Under the pieces are notes generated by a model. It did no database searches. It saw nothing but the letters and a program-made list of their open reading frames with translations, and had not been told where the DNA came from. Positions 12,201 through 22,382 of a DNA stretch of 64,000 bases are shown in pieces. Origin of the DNA: Triplophysa rosa (lineage: Eukaryota; Chordata; Actinopteri; Cypriniformes; Nemacheilidae); contig NC_079893.1 of NCBI RefSeq assembly GCF_024868665.1, forward strand, positions 10,154,407-10,218,406. Reading direction: 5' to 3'. Position numbers and translations under genes: made by a program. Positions within the stretch are counted from its first letter, which is position 1; each line of letters starts with the position of its first letter.

Positions 12201-15200
12201 CAAATCGCGCCGCGAGAACGGTCCGCTCAGCATCGCAAAAAGTCAAACACACTCGCTTTTTGTCGCATGTTTTGCGCATGCGATTCAGTTTACAGTGCAT
12301 CCGGAAAGTATTCACAACGCTTCACTTTTTCCACATTTTGTTATGTTACAGCCTTATTCCAAAATGGATTAAATTCATTATTTTCCTCAAAATTCTACAA
12401 ACAATACCCCATAATGACAATTGACAATGTGAAAGAAGTTTGTTTGAAATCTTTGCAAATTTATTAAAAAAAAAAAAAAAAAAAGCACATGTACATAAGT
12501 ATTCACAGCCTTTGCGGGGTACTGTTTGTAGAATTTTGAGGAAAATAATAAATTTAATCCATTTTGGAATAAGGCTGTAACATAACAAAATGTGGAAAAA
12601 GTGAAGCGCTGTGAATACTTTCCGGATGCACTGTACAACCATCACGAGTTCACACTGTAATTTGATATTGGCCACATTTTAAAAATAGTGTGAACAGCCG
12701 AACAAAAAATCAGATCTGAGCAAAAAATCAGAATTGAGCATTAAGGCTGGCAGTGTGAACGTAGTGTAATGTTTGAGCACAACATATGAATGGCCATTAT
12801 AAACAATTTGACTGACTAAAATCATTGGTGTGTTTCCAAAATATAAATTTAAAATATGTAGAAATTACAAGTGCCTGTTGTCCCCATATTGTTGAAATGC
12901 ATCTGATTCATTCTTCACACAGGAAATAGAAGCTTGAGCACATCACACAGAATTTTAAGTAGGTCATTCAAGTATTTCACACATCATTTTTTTTTTTAGA
13001 AGTGCTCCGTTTAAATTATAAATGGGAGCTGAGTTCTCCTGTGTAGGCCAAGTATGCTAACCAAAAGAAAAATCATTCCAACATTTTGCATCTGTTCAGT
13101 CTTTTGAGGTGGAAATTCTTTGGAAAGTTAGATATTACTTGAACAGCATGATTGTGTACATAACTAACCAGACTTTGTCATTGGAAGTAATGCTGTGATC
13201 ATGATTTACAATTATTCCAGAGTTCCAGCGTGAACTAATTACTTATTCAACATTCTCACCTTTGTGCTTGCGCAGGTAATCGATGCTTTTCTGCAGAATG
13301 GTAGACTTGTCCATCTTGGGAGTGTTGCCAGGCAACATGGTGCCAAGTTCTTTGATGAGGACATTGAACTGGTCCCGCCTTTTCTTCTCTGATCTATTTC
13401 TTGAATCTCTGTGACAGATGGACCATGGGGAAAGACAATACAATAACACATTCAGCAACACAGCATTAGACAAGACCACATATTCTGGCACTTTCTACAC
13501 AGTTGAGTCATCAATATTTTGTATAAGGACACAACACCTAAGGGTTTTTTTTCTTCATTTTTTCATATAAAAGGTATTTTACCATATCAACCAGGATATT
13601 TTTACCATGTCATTATTTGTTTTTGCTACTTTTAAAGTGCCATATTCATTGGTTTATGTTTTTTATTTGTCCCAGGAGCATTTACTTTTTGAGTATGGAA
13701 ATCCATTATAAACATATTTTAGGGCTGAAACGATTCCTCGAGTAACTCGAGTTATTCGAATACAAAAAATCATCGCCTCGTTTAATCCATTTAAGTACAG
13801 TACACACGGAGCGCTGCGTTTCCCCACGGACCGTTATTACTGACGCACAGCCCGTTAAACTCTGTACATGTTACAGGGCTCTCAAGTCTCATGCATTCAC
13901 CGTGAGACACACGCATTTTAGTCTGTTCACACGCTCACACGTATTTCTCATGCTGATAAATAACTGATAGTTTATAGGGCTGTGACGGTTGCCGTAACAA
14001 CCGCACCACCGCGATGGTAAAGTGCCATGACGGTGGTGAACTGCCACCGGCGGTAGTGCACGTCACTCTGACAAATATAGGTGTAATAAATATGAGAGTT
14101 GCGATAACGATTGCTAGTTGTAGCCTTTCAGTTGTGGGTGGTTTTATTTAAAAGATTTTAAATTAACAGAAATTATTGGCATACGTTTCCGTTGGTGCGT
14201 TCGAGCGCAGACCTGCACGGCAAAACCCAGGTTATTCTGCGGGTTTTGCAATGGCTCTTGTTGTGAAATGAACAGATACGTAAAATCAAAACTGGCTATG
14301 ACCCGCTTGCTTAGTGTCGGAGCGCGCGCAGGTTTTGCCGCGGTTGCGGAGAGACATCTATTCATTTGCGCTCCTGTGCACATCTTCTGAACGCGCATTT
14401 AGTGCAGCTGTACACATTTTAATCTGGACAATGTCAACAAGTAAATTTCATATCAACGAGTCAGAAAAAGTAAAGTTTTTATGGCAATATGAATAGGAAA
14501 GCCAATGTAGGTTTAAACAGTTTGTTTCAAATGGAATTGTTAAGGACTGTAAGGGTTAATACAGCACTGACTGAAGTTACTGCAACAAGAGCTTTTTTAT
14601 CTAGTATTTAGCTTTCTTATATCATTTAAGTTTTCATTATTTACTGATGTTTATTTAAATGTTTTATATGCTGTAGTGTGCCGTTTCACTGATGGATTTG
14701 CGCGTTAAACATTGACGGATGTTTCATCCTCATTTATTTCAGATATCATATTTCAATTATTTAACAATTTCAAGTATTTAAATAAGGTCTATATTTCTCT
14801 TCCACTCGTCATGTGGTTGCTACACGCAAATATAATAATATAAATATTATTTATATAAATAATATATATTTCTCAACCACCGCACCATCTATTACCACCG
14901 CGGTGGTAAAAAAACTGCCACCGTCACAGCCCTAATAGCTTATTGAAATGGTGAACAGATATTTTACTTTGTTTTAGTCTATTTTACGAGTGAACCTTGT
15001 TTTCCGGCTGCATTGAGTCCATCAAACTAGATGCGGACTAGTGGACACCGAATCCTGTTATTTACACATTTCATCTGTCTGGTCTGCGTGTCTGAGTGAA
15101 TGAACTGCACAGTTTAACGTGCTACACGCGTGATGCTCATGAATTTGTCTGCGTCTGCGCTGAATGAGGACATGAACTTCACCTCCAGAGTTGCGCTGAG

Positions 15201-16490
15201 AGTTTATTTCACAAACATGTTATTGTTTGAGTGAAGAACCAAACAGACATACTAAAAAATAAGGGTCTTCTGACAACCTGCCAAAATAAAAGTCATAGGC
15301 TATTGTTTGAAATTGTTATTTCCATTTTTATTCATGTTTCTTATTTATATATTTGTATTATATTGCATTTTGAATTTAATATGGCAATGGAATGTACTAA
15401 ATGGGTTTAGTTTTCACAGATATTAATGTATGCTATTTCAGCAATAAAAACTAATTGTTCTAAAAAGGAAACAAATTAGTTGTTTTCCTCATTTTAAGAG
15501 ACCTGTCTTATTTTCTCTTGTATATTTAGTATTGCTTTTTAATAAAGAAAAAGTACTTATTATCCGAATACCCGATTAATCGATGGAAAATCAGTAGAAT
15601 ACTCGATTAGTAAAAGAATCGATAGCTGCAGCCCTAACATATTTTAAAAGCTACTTTAATGTAAACAAAGTTAAATAAATTAACTATTTATATGTATACA
15701 TTATGTTACCTATATACGTTTCTAAAGACTAGGGAATGCAATTCAACTCACCGTTTTGCCTTATCCTTCTCATCTTCCTCCATCAGCCCATCGAAAATAC
15801 TGCCATCATCTCTAAAACACAAGTCCACAAAGCACACATTTTTCTTCTCTGTATAATAAGGTATACAGTAATTAGAAAAATGAAATTACATTTTCTGAAA
15901 ATGACTTTTAATAAAGAGAGAGAGAGGTGTTTTGCTAAAAATAGACTACAAAACCAAAAAACGCTTTACTTTGGAAGTAAGCTTAAACACCCAAAGCTCA
16001 TGTGTGGAGATAAGATAGATACCACAATATTATAGACAAGCTATCTACATATGCATCTACACTAATTTATAAACATACTGTATATGTAACTAACTCAATA
16101 AGCATAGCTTAAAGGGATAGTTTGCCCAAAAATAAAAAAAGTCATCATTTGCTCACCTTTAAGTTGTTCCAAAGCTATATAAATGTAATTGTTCTATTGA
16201 ACACAAAAGAAGATCATTTAAAGAATTTGGGAAAGCAAACAGCTCTGGGGAACCATTCACTACCATAGTTTTTCCTACAATATTTTTATAGTCAAAAAGT
16301 GCCAAAAACGGTTTGGTTACAAACTTTATTGCAAATATCTTTCTTTGTGTTTAGCAGATCAACAAAACGTATACACGATTAGAACAACTTGGGGGTAAGT
16401 AAATGATGACAGAATTTTCCATTCTGGGTGAACTATCCCTTTAAACCACAATCTGTGAATACTTCTGCTGTACCTGTCTCTGGAGCTCAT
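285..16490 (-). CDS. clock: CLOCK circadian bHLH-PAS transcription factor, 3' end off window
   Basis: CLOCK pairs with BMAL1 in the nucleus, binds CACGTG E-boxes and drives the positive limb of the circadian loop. Coding exons in order: 16474-16580 (ATG at 16488-16490, start MSSRDR), 15752-15811, 13260-13408, 3599-3690, 3338-3427, 1514-1631, 919-1032, 708-826, 469-551, 285-391. Phase is consistent across all junctions and each exon has AG/GT borders. Exon 4 encodes the bHLH ([19 protein letters not shown], about residues 27-75). The next exons give the CLOCK-type linker and PAS-A ([36 protein letters not shown]). The last two give [17 protein letters not shown] and the start of PAS-B ([21 protein letters not shown]). 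The acetyltransferase-like and Gln-rich C-terminus lies beyond position 1. NPAS2 is less likely because of [21 protein letters not shown]. Residues between PAS-A strands ([23 protein letters not shown]) differ from the mammalian sequence as I remember it, which suggests a duplicate such as clockb; paralogue identity is not proven. Confidence 0.93.
1160..1500. mobile_element. foldback MITE (AGTTCACCC family), degenerate copy
   Basis: The left half (tatccaaaaatgaaaatc, ctcaagttgttccaaat) and the inverted right half (acaacttgagagtgataatg, ttgggtgaact) pair as a palindrome, the layout of the dominant foldback in this window. It lies in clock intron 7, between the exons at 919-1032 and 1514-1631. 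Confidence 0.75.
1632..3337. other. clock intron 6: degenerate repeats, no gene
   Basis: About 1.7 kb. A 2.1-2.5 kb patch (ctacgtaaacacgct, gtggaccaatcagaag) is shared in part with 45.42-45.5 kb and looks like an old dispersed repeat. A remnant of the AGTTCACCC foldback occupies roughly 2960-3117 (right end gagtaaccctttaaa). The 107-aa frame at 2105-2428 lies in this repeat and is not gene-like. Confidence 0.4.
6606..6870 (-). pseudogene. THAP-type zinc-finger exon, frameshifted
   Basis: Reading minus from 6870, the peptide starts [16 protein letters not shown] and ends [13 protein letters not shown]. The C-x2-C ... C-x2-H spacing and HFKPECF resemble the C2CH THAP DNA-binding finger found in several animal DNA transposases. 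A one-base loss in an A-run after GQYK shifts the frame; in the next frame the expected continuation [10 protein letters not shown] is readable up to a gtaagt donor at about 6610. So this is a first coding exon of a dead transposon gene. The borders of its host element (about 5797-7105) are approximate. Confidence 0.55.
7394..8978 (-). mobile_element. 5'-truncated L1-type LINE (ORF2 C-terminus and 3' end)
   Basis: The minus-strand frame from about 8978 to 7751 encodes roughly 400 residues typical of the C-terminal part of fish L1 ORF2: [19 protein letters not shown], a long helical region, then a zinc-knuckle-like [19 protein letters not shown]. Endonuclease and reverse-transcriptase domains are missing (5' truncation). 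A perfect 15-bp direct repeat, ttaactagtatttct, flanks it at 7379-7393 and 8979-8993. The first ten codons of the open frame (8979-9010) come from the flanking hAT element. The 3' end is A-rich but has no clean poly(A) tail. Confidence 0.88.
9053..9427 (-). other. unassigned 124-aa frame inside the hAT element
   Basis: An open frame with no motif I recognise, lying between the L1 insertion and the right end of the hAT element. Composition is unremarkable and there is no known context for expression. It may be a relic of the element's own gene or chance. Confidence 0.15.
10165..11755 (+). mobile_element. Tc1/mariner element with long IR/DR termini
   Basis: The ends caatggtgtgaaaagg (10165) and the inverted cagtggtgtgaaaaag (ending 11755) are flanked by TA on each side (10163-10164, 11756-11757). 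The inverted repeats extend about 215 bp and contain two direct repeats: outer (gtgtgaaaaggttatggccc) and inner (ctgtgtgaaaaagtgtttgc, about 10355), the IR/DR plan of fish Tc1 elements such as Sleeping Beauty. It sits in clock intron 4, transcribed opposite to clock. Confidence 0.9.
10542..11537 (+). pseudogene. Tc1 transposase, inactivated
   Basis: The start [20 protein letters not shown] leads into paired-like helix-turn-helix regions and the GRPTK AT-hook-like motif (PRSGRPTKI). An in-frame TGA near 10681 interrupts [19 protein letters not shown]. Frame changes near 10925-11050 and around 11200, plus a TAA after DFW, break the catalytic domain. All three DDE blocks are still readable in pieces: [20 protein letters not shown] and DLNPIEMLW. 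Full length would be about 330-340 aa, normal for Tc1. It cannot encode an active transposase. Confidence 0.88.
12293..12633. mobile_element. Tc1-derived palindromic MITE
   Basis: A 341-bp foldback with termini cagtgcatccggaaagtatt and its inverse, flanked by TA dinucleotides. The arms are near-perfect (about 130 bp each) with a poly(A/T) stretch at 12465-12484 near the centre. No coding capacity. Confidence 0.85.
13720..15636. mobile_element. hAT-type MITE (TAGGGCTG termini) in clock intron 3
   Basis: Termini are tagggctgaaacgattc (13720) and gaatcgatagctgcagccct (ending about 15636), with the direct 8-bp repeat acatattt at 13712-13719 and 15637-15644. A second element (13975-14934) has inserted into it. 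Together they occupy most of the intron between the exons at 15752 and 13408. Confidence 0.82.
13975..14934. mobile_element. second hAT-type MITE nested in the first
   Basis: Termini are tagggctgtgacgg and ccgtcacagccct. Flanking 8-mers are atagttta (13967-13974) and atagctta (14935-14942), 7 of 8 matching, so a slightly aged target duplication. Subterminal ccaccgcggtggt blocks pair as inverted repeats. No gene inside. Confidence 0.8.
16109..16444. mobile_element. foldback MITE (TTAAAGGGATAGTTCACCC family)
   Basis: Starts ttaaagggatagtttgccca and ends gggtgaactatccctttaa. It lies in clock intron 2, about 30 bp downstream of the exon holding the start codon, close to the donor. Confidence 0.85.
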
Positions 16491-17212
16491 GATAAAGCCG
16501 TCTCATGGATCAGTCTGGGGTAACAAAAAATCTGATGCATTGGGAAGACATTGGTGAGGAAGAGATGCCAACCTGAGAGCCTGTGTGAAATAAAAAGACA
16601 CGCAAAATGTAAGGAAGTTGAATGGAAATAAATGGTGAGTGCAGTTCTGTGAAACCCAGCTCTGTGAATCTGTCCGGTGACTTTTCTTGCAGTTGAAGAA
16701 GGGGCACACGGCCACTAACCCAAGCAAACAACCCTTTACATAGACAACATCTGCATTTCTTCTGTACATTCTTGCCTGTGCAGCTTTAACATGACAACAT
16801 ATGTTGGCTTCAACAAAACACAATTACAGAACCAATGAAGGGCTTCTTTTGTGCATTTAAAAAGCAATGTAAGACACACATTTCAACGTTAAAATGTTAT
16901 GCTGTATTCAACCACATAATTACACGCATATTATAACCACAGCGACATGCCGATCACTCATTATCATCAATCAAAACAAGGGCACTGGAATTTTGCGACA
17001 ACATCAAAACAAAAACCAACCTTTTATCTAATAAACAAACATTATAAGTAGTTATACGCCAGTTTACGAAGAGTGCGATCTATACTTTAAGATATAGTGT
17101 TCATTTTTAAGAGATATTAATTCCTATACTATCTCTGGGCTTTCCTGCACAGCATATGTGTCACGGAACAACCGACAGCCGTATCAATATTAAAACGAGC
17201 AAAGGTGCTTAC

Positions 17213-17400
17213 CTTCCGAAATAAAACATCCACATCCACCCGGGTGCCTAGACGGATCTTAGCCCACTTTTAGCCACCGAATCGCAAAGCACCGCTGCGG
17301 TGAATAATGTTACGATGCAGTGAGAAATGCAAAAGTGAATTTCATGCACGCACTTCCTTAAGCGGTCTCCCGAATGTGGGTCAGCGGGCCTACTGACACG
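17213..17400 (-). promoter_or_regulatory. clock: clock 5' UTR exon 1 and proximal promoter
   Basis: On the minus strand TTCGGAAG is followed by a good donor, gtaagc, at 17207-17212, so a non-coding first exon ends at 17213. The next exon begins at 16580 after a cacacag acceptor. The surrounding 17.2-17.5 kb is the most CpG-rich DNA in the area and I see no TATA box, fitting a CpG-type promoter. The right border (transcription start) is only estimated. Confidence 0.6.
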
Positions 17401-17449
17401 AGAGGCGTAACGGAAGCACCTCCCGACGGCTGGAAACGCCGCACACTTC

Positions 17450-18274
17450 AACCTTCAATGCGGGTTTGTTACGCGTTATGCCAACGCAGACTGTATCTTC
17501 GTTTAATTTCGATCGCCGGCCGTGCGAGGGCGATTTATTTTACGAATGGGTTAAAAACATTAAGCTAAACGATAAACCGTGGCCCACTTCACGCGAGCAT
17601 GCGCACTAGTACGCCAAAACTGTGACTTCAGTGCACTGCTTGCAAAATAGTGCAATAGTGCGCGAAGAAGTACAGTACAGGAATTTGGGGCTGGTTCCCC
17701 TACTGTTTTGCAAGTATTTGCATTCTTTGTGCATTGTTTGCGTTGTGTTTATATTCTGTTGTATCTAATTATGACAGCGGTTGCAACAATTACATAAATA
17801 TTATTTACAAGTAACGTTACAGACTAATGTGACTTTATAACATTATAACGTAGAATTCAATGTTACAATAACTGTTTAATAACTGTTTAATCGAGATAAA
17901 AACAGTTGTATACACAACGTTTATAAAGCTAGTATAACATATTTTATATTTACATAAAATTAATAATAGTAACAATATCTGCACATGCTCCTTATGAATT
18001 AAATACATTATCACGGTGGTATTAAAATATTATACTACTTTTATGATAAGTAATTGTATTTGATCAACTAAATCCAGCAAACCCCAGCTTTATTAGTTTC
18101 ATTTTTTATCTGCAAATCTGAAGAAAATGTGACTTTTATTTTTGAATAAACTGTCGTTGTTTGTTGACGTCATACGTGCGACTGCCAAGAAATCCTTTCC
18201 TGATGTCACGTGTAGAGCTTTCTAAGAATTGTCTGTTGATTCAGATTTAAGTCAGTTTCGGTAATTTAGTGACG
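17450..18274. other. clock-lap3 intergenic spacer
   Basis: About 0.8 kb separates the two divergent genes. The clock side is CpG-rich and carries an NRF1-like GCATGCGCA near 17598; the middle (17.7-18.1 kb) is AT-rich with no recognised element. The lap3 side has the CRE and E-box plus the short lap3 leader. No open reading frame here looks like a gene. Confidence 0.6.
18165..18212. promoter_or_regulatory. CRE and E-box in the clock/lap3 divergent promoter region
   Basis: A perfect CRE palindrome TGACGTCA sits at 18165-18172 and a canonical E-box CACGTG (within GTCACGTG) at 18207-18212, about 60-110 bp upstream of the lap3 start codon. The region lies between the divergent clock and lap3 genes. 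CREB-family factors bind the former and USF/MYC or CLOCK-BMAL1 the latter. Function is inferred from the motifs only. Confidence 0.5.
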
Positions 18275-21200
18275 ATGCTGATGCCGTTTAGAAGCGTATT
18301 GCTTTCTGCAATACGAAAACACAATCGTCGACTGTTTTCACATTCTAATGCCACCTCAAGTGCAAAGAAAGTAAGTCTTGACAGGTGACTGTAAATATCT
18401 GTTTGTACACAAAGCTAACTAACTTTGTTTATTCAGGGTTTAGTTTTAGGCGTGTATGAGAAAAAGTCGTACAGTGATGGGATACATTTCACAGACGCTG
18501 CGGCCGCGATTGACAGATCACTCGCAGGAAAGCTGTCAGAAATGCTCTCGTTGTAAGTCGCGGTTTGACTTTTCCTTTTTAATAATTTTATTGAATGGAA
18601 CGTCCGTCCAAATCCTGTCAAATCCTTTTCTCACGTCCACTTTTTATTTTTGAATTGTAGATCTGGACCTCCTCTGAAGACAGGAAAGAGCAGGGTCTTT
18701 TATGGTTTACATCAGGTGATCTTGGCTGCCCTTCAGATGCCCTCATGAGATGATTCTTATATCAGTCAATTGTTTTAATAAGATTTGTCTTTTTTTAAGG
18801 ACTTTCCTAGTGTAGTTGTGGTGGGTCTTGGTGAGAGTGATGCAGGTGTATGTGGGAAAGAGAACTGGGATAAATGTAAGGAAAGCATCCGTGCTGCTGT
18901 GTCTGGTAAGCACCAACCGAAAATTATAATGAAGAAATAATAAAGTAAAATTAAAGTATTGTAATTTAGTCATCCATTAGTATTTTTATTACAATTTTTA
19001 TTACAATGCAAAAAAATGAAAAACTAAAAAAGTGCTTTATTTCTTGGGGGTGGGGTAAAACACTGTTATAGGTGTGAACATGATATTTTCAACATAAGGG
19101 TTTTAATTTTCTCGTAATGTACTTGCCTGTGTTTTTACATTGCTGTCTTTGTTTTGTTCAGCGGGCTGCAGGCAGCTCCAGGATCTGGAGGTTGCTGATG
19201 TCGAGGTGGACCCATGTGGAGATGGGCAGTCAGCAGCAGAGGGTGCTGTGCTCGGCCTTTTTGAGTACGACGATCTGAAAACCAAGAAGAAGATCCGCGT
19301 CACGACTCAACCACATGGAAGGTATACGACATATGTTTAATTATTCATACCTCAATTTGCCCCTTCATTGTATGATTTCATTTATGAGAGTCTTATTTCT
19401 TAACAGTGTGGACTCTGCATCATGGCAGAAAGGTGTTCTGTATGGGCAAGGTCAGAACCTAGCCAGACGATTGATGGAAGCGCCAGCCAATCATATGACT
19501 CCTACAGTTTTCGCAGACACGATAGAACAGAAGCTCTCACCCTTTGCAGATAGAGTTACCGTCCATAAGAGGTAGATGTCAAAGTTCAATTTCCCTGTTT
19601 GTGTACCTGGTATTCATCCATCTTAGTTTTTAAATTACAAGTTGGTGGACCCCACAATGACTCACTGTTTAACATATCCGTCTCTTTTTTTTCTCATTCC
19701 GTAAGGCCTCAGTCTTGGATTGAAAGGGAGCAAATGGGGGCTTTTCTCAGTGTGTCCAAAGGCTCAGAGGAGCCCCCTGTCTTTTTGGAGCTGCATTACA
19801 AAGGCGCTTTAGACTCTTCACAATCTCCGCTTGTGCTGGTGGGGAAAGGAGTCACCTTTGACAGGTAACAGCATCTAGGCGGAGCCTAAACATGACAGTG
19901 TAAACAACCACACAGTTGTGAATTTGAATCCAATATCCTCTGTGTCTTTCCAGTGGTGGAATCTCTCTGAAGCCATCATCAGGCATGGATGCCATGAGAG
20001 CAGATATGGGCGGAGCTGCCACTGTGTGTTCTGCTATTGTCACTGCAGCCGCCCTGAAACTCCCTGTCAACATCATCGGTGTGTCCGTTGCACAAGATAC
20101 TCGCTAGCTCTGTTTTTGTCAGCTGTGTTAATGTAATGTTTTTCTTTCAGGTTTGGCACCATTGTGCGAAAACATGCCGAGTGGAAAAGCAAACAAGCCG
20201 GGTGATGTTGTCAAGGCCAAAAATGGCAAAACCATTCAGGTATTATCTGCTCATGACATTTACTATGAATATCTAAAGTCAGGGAAATAAGATGACAGCA
20301 ATGTGTTGCATGCTTTGCACAGCATCTTCATGGCACATGATTCCTAAATATATGGCAAAAACAAGAATGAAAATTAAATGATGAGGTCTGCAACACTGAA
20401 AAATAGCTTACAGGGATAGTTCACCCAAAAATGACAATTCTGTCATCATTTACTCACCCTCAGATTATTCCAAATCGGTCTAAATTTCTTTGTTCTGCTA
20501 AACACAAAGGAAGATATTTGTAAGAATGTCAGTAACCAAATAGATCTCGTCCCCCATTGACTCCCTTAGTATTTATTTTCCCTACTGTGCCAGCAAATGG
20601 GGGATGAGGTCTGTTTGGTTACTGACATTCTCACAAATATCTTCTTTTGTAGAACAAAGAAGTTTAGACAGGTTTGGAACAACCTGACGGTGATTAAATG
20701 ATGACAGAATTTTCATTGTTGGATGAACTATCCCTTTAATAAGAAACATACTATTTAGGTGTTTTAAGTTATATAGAATGGCACAGTAAACACAGGCTGT
20801 ACTGGTTGTTTGTTGAATGTTTTTGCTCAGGTGGTCGAACAGTCAATATAAATTAGGTTGTGCATGCCAAGAACAGAAATTTAAGGAAATATTGGTTATA
20901 TGCTTGTTATTCTCTGGTAGGTCGATAACACAGATGCAGAAGGCAGATTGATTCTAGCTGATGCCCTATGTTATGCTCATAATTTCAGCCCTAGAGCAAT
21001 AATCAATGCAGCTACACTTACAGGTAAACACACATACACACTACATTACATTGTGCTTTTAAGTACATTTACACCCATATTATTTTCCCCCTCAATTCTC
21101 ATGCTTCTCGCAGGTGCCATGGATGTTGCCTTGGGTTCTGCTGCTACAGGAGTGTTTACTAATTCAGACTGGCTGTGGGAGCGACTGCATAAGGTATTGA

Positions 21201-21811
21201 GGGAAATTACACACATCTCTATTAAAACAACCTTCTCCTTCCCTTTATTTGTTCATTTTTTGTTGTGTTCTTGTATGTGTGTACATTTTTGTGGAACGAG
21301 TTTTAGTTACCCATAAAAAGCATTGAAGGTAAAAATATGAAAATCCTATGGTATCATAATGTTTTCAAGTATGTACTGTATATCTTCCCAGGCCAGTATT
21401 GTTACTGGTGACAGGGTGTGGAGGATGCCGCTGTTTCAGCACTACACGAAACAAATAACAGACAGTGCATTGGCAGACCTGAACAACATTGGAAAATACA
21501 GCCGGTACATATGCACTGTTAAAATCTCTAACAAACACACTTTTAAACATTCCCAGTTTGTGACTGAATGCAGTTGGCATGTTCGGGCAAAATCAGTTAA
21601 ATGAATTTGTCTTTGACCTTACAGTTCAGGAGGTGCCTGTACAGCTGCCGCCTTCCTGAAAGAGTTTGTGACAGCTGATTGTTGGGCTCATCTGGACATC
21701 GCCGGTGTGATGACCAACAAGGATGAAGTTCCCTACCTGCGGAAAGGAATGTCTGGAAGACCCACACGCACTTTGGTGGAACTTGCTGCTCTCTTGGCTT
21801 CTGAACATTAA
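18275..21811 (+). CDS. lap3: cytosol (leucine) aminopeptidase LAP3, complete
   Basis: LAP3 is a dinuclear zinc M17 aminopeptidase that removes N-terminal residues (Leu preferred) from peptides and handles Cys-Gly in glutathione turnover. Exons: 18275-18370, 18437-18552, 18661-18715, 18800-18905, 19162-19321, 19407-19571, 19706-19864, 19954-20078, 20151-20239, 20921-21023, 21114-21193, 21392-21504, 21625-21811. They join in phase to 517 aa (human about 519). Metal and catalytic residues are all present: K280 and D285 in [12 protein letters not shown]292 in SLKP, D303 in MRADMGG, and D362, E364 and R366 in the family signature NTDAEGRL. The N-terminus ([22 protein letters not shown]) is basic and amphipathic, so mitochondrial import of the long form is possible; a second in-frame ATG follows two codons later. 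Head-to-head with clock. Intron 9 carries a foldback transposon. Confidence 0.96.
20411..20739. mobile_element. foldback MITE in lap3 intron 9
   Basis: The ends cagggatagttcacccaaaa and gaactatccctttaa are inverted, with palindromic interiors (gatgaggtctgtttggttac against its inverse). Same family as the copies at 16109 and 41673. Confidence 0.85.
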
Positions 21812-22210
21812 TGTGTCCTCTTTGTGACTTTTGACCAGGATGGATTACAAATGAATCCATCGGTTTCAATTTGATAGCATCCGTTAGAAATATATATTAC
21901 CGTTAAAATACGCTGACACCAACAAGTCAGTACAGTCAAAGTTTGGAAAAGTGATTGTGTTTAAAGCGCAGTGTCCAATGGAAACTGCTCAAAGTCACTT
22001 TTAGAAACGACCACGGTTTAACTGGAACAGTTGTGTTGCTGAACATTGATGTCATCATTACTGTAAGTTAGATACTGAAAGAGAAACCAGTCTGAAGTAC
22101 TGCCATTTAAATGATATTGTTTTAACAGGCTGCTCAAGGTTTGAAGAATCTTTAAAGTTATGCATATTGATATTTTTTTGTACTCATACAAAAATTAAAA
22201 TCATGCCTAT
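21812..22210 (+). other. lap3: lap3 3' UTR with variant poly(A) signal
   Basis: After the TAA at 21809-21811 the sequence is AT-rich without coding potential. ATTAAA at 22194-22199 is the best poly(A) signal seen, so the transcript probably ends near 22.21 kb. No canonical AATAAA was seen between. Confidence 0.45.
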
Positions 22211-22382
22211 GAATTGTGTGATACTCATTTTCACAGATCTACATAAAAGGAAGGTAATTGCCGGGGAACAATGTGATGGGGGGCGCCTAAGTGCTGATCA
22301 TTTAAACAGTAAACAAATCTAGATATTTCGCCCCAAAAACAACAACAAAAAAAACTACTTGTTTATTATTATACACCCTCAC

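Larger units (their letters stand above)
4057..12760. mobile_element. outer shell of nested transposons (GTTCACACTGCCA foldback) in clock intron 4
   Basis: The left end gttcacactgccaccaaaat at 4057 is matched in inverted orientation by tggcagtgtgaac ending at 12760, with similar subterminal ccgattttttgctca on both sides. The shell DNA is split by a GGGCCC-ended insert (4184-10151), a Tc1 element (10165-11755) and a Tc1-type MITE (12293-12633). The remaining shell fragments read as one element when the inserts are skipped. No target duplication could be read for the outermost layer. Confidence 0.65.
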
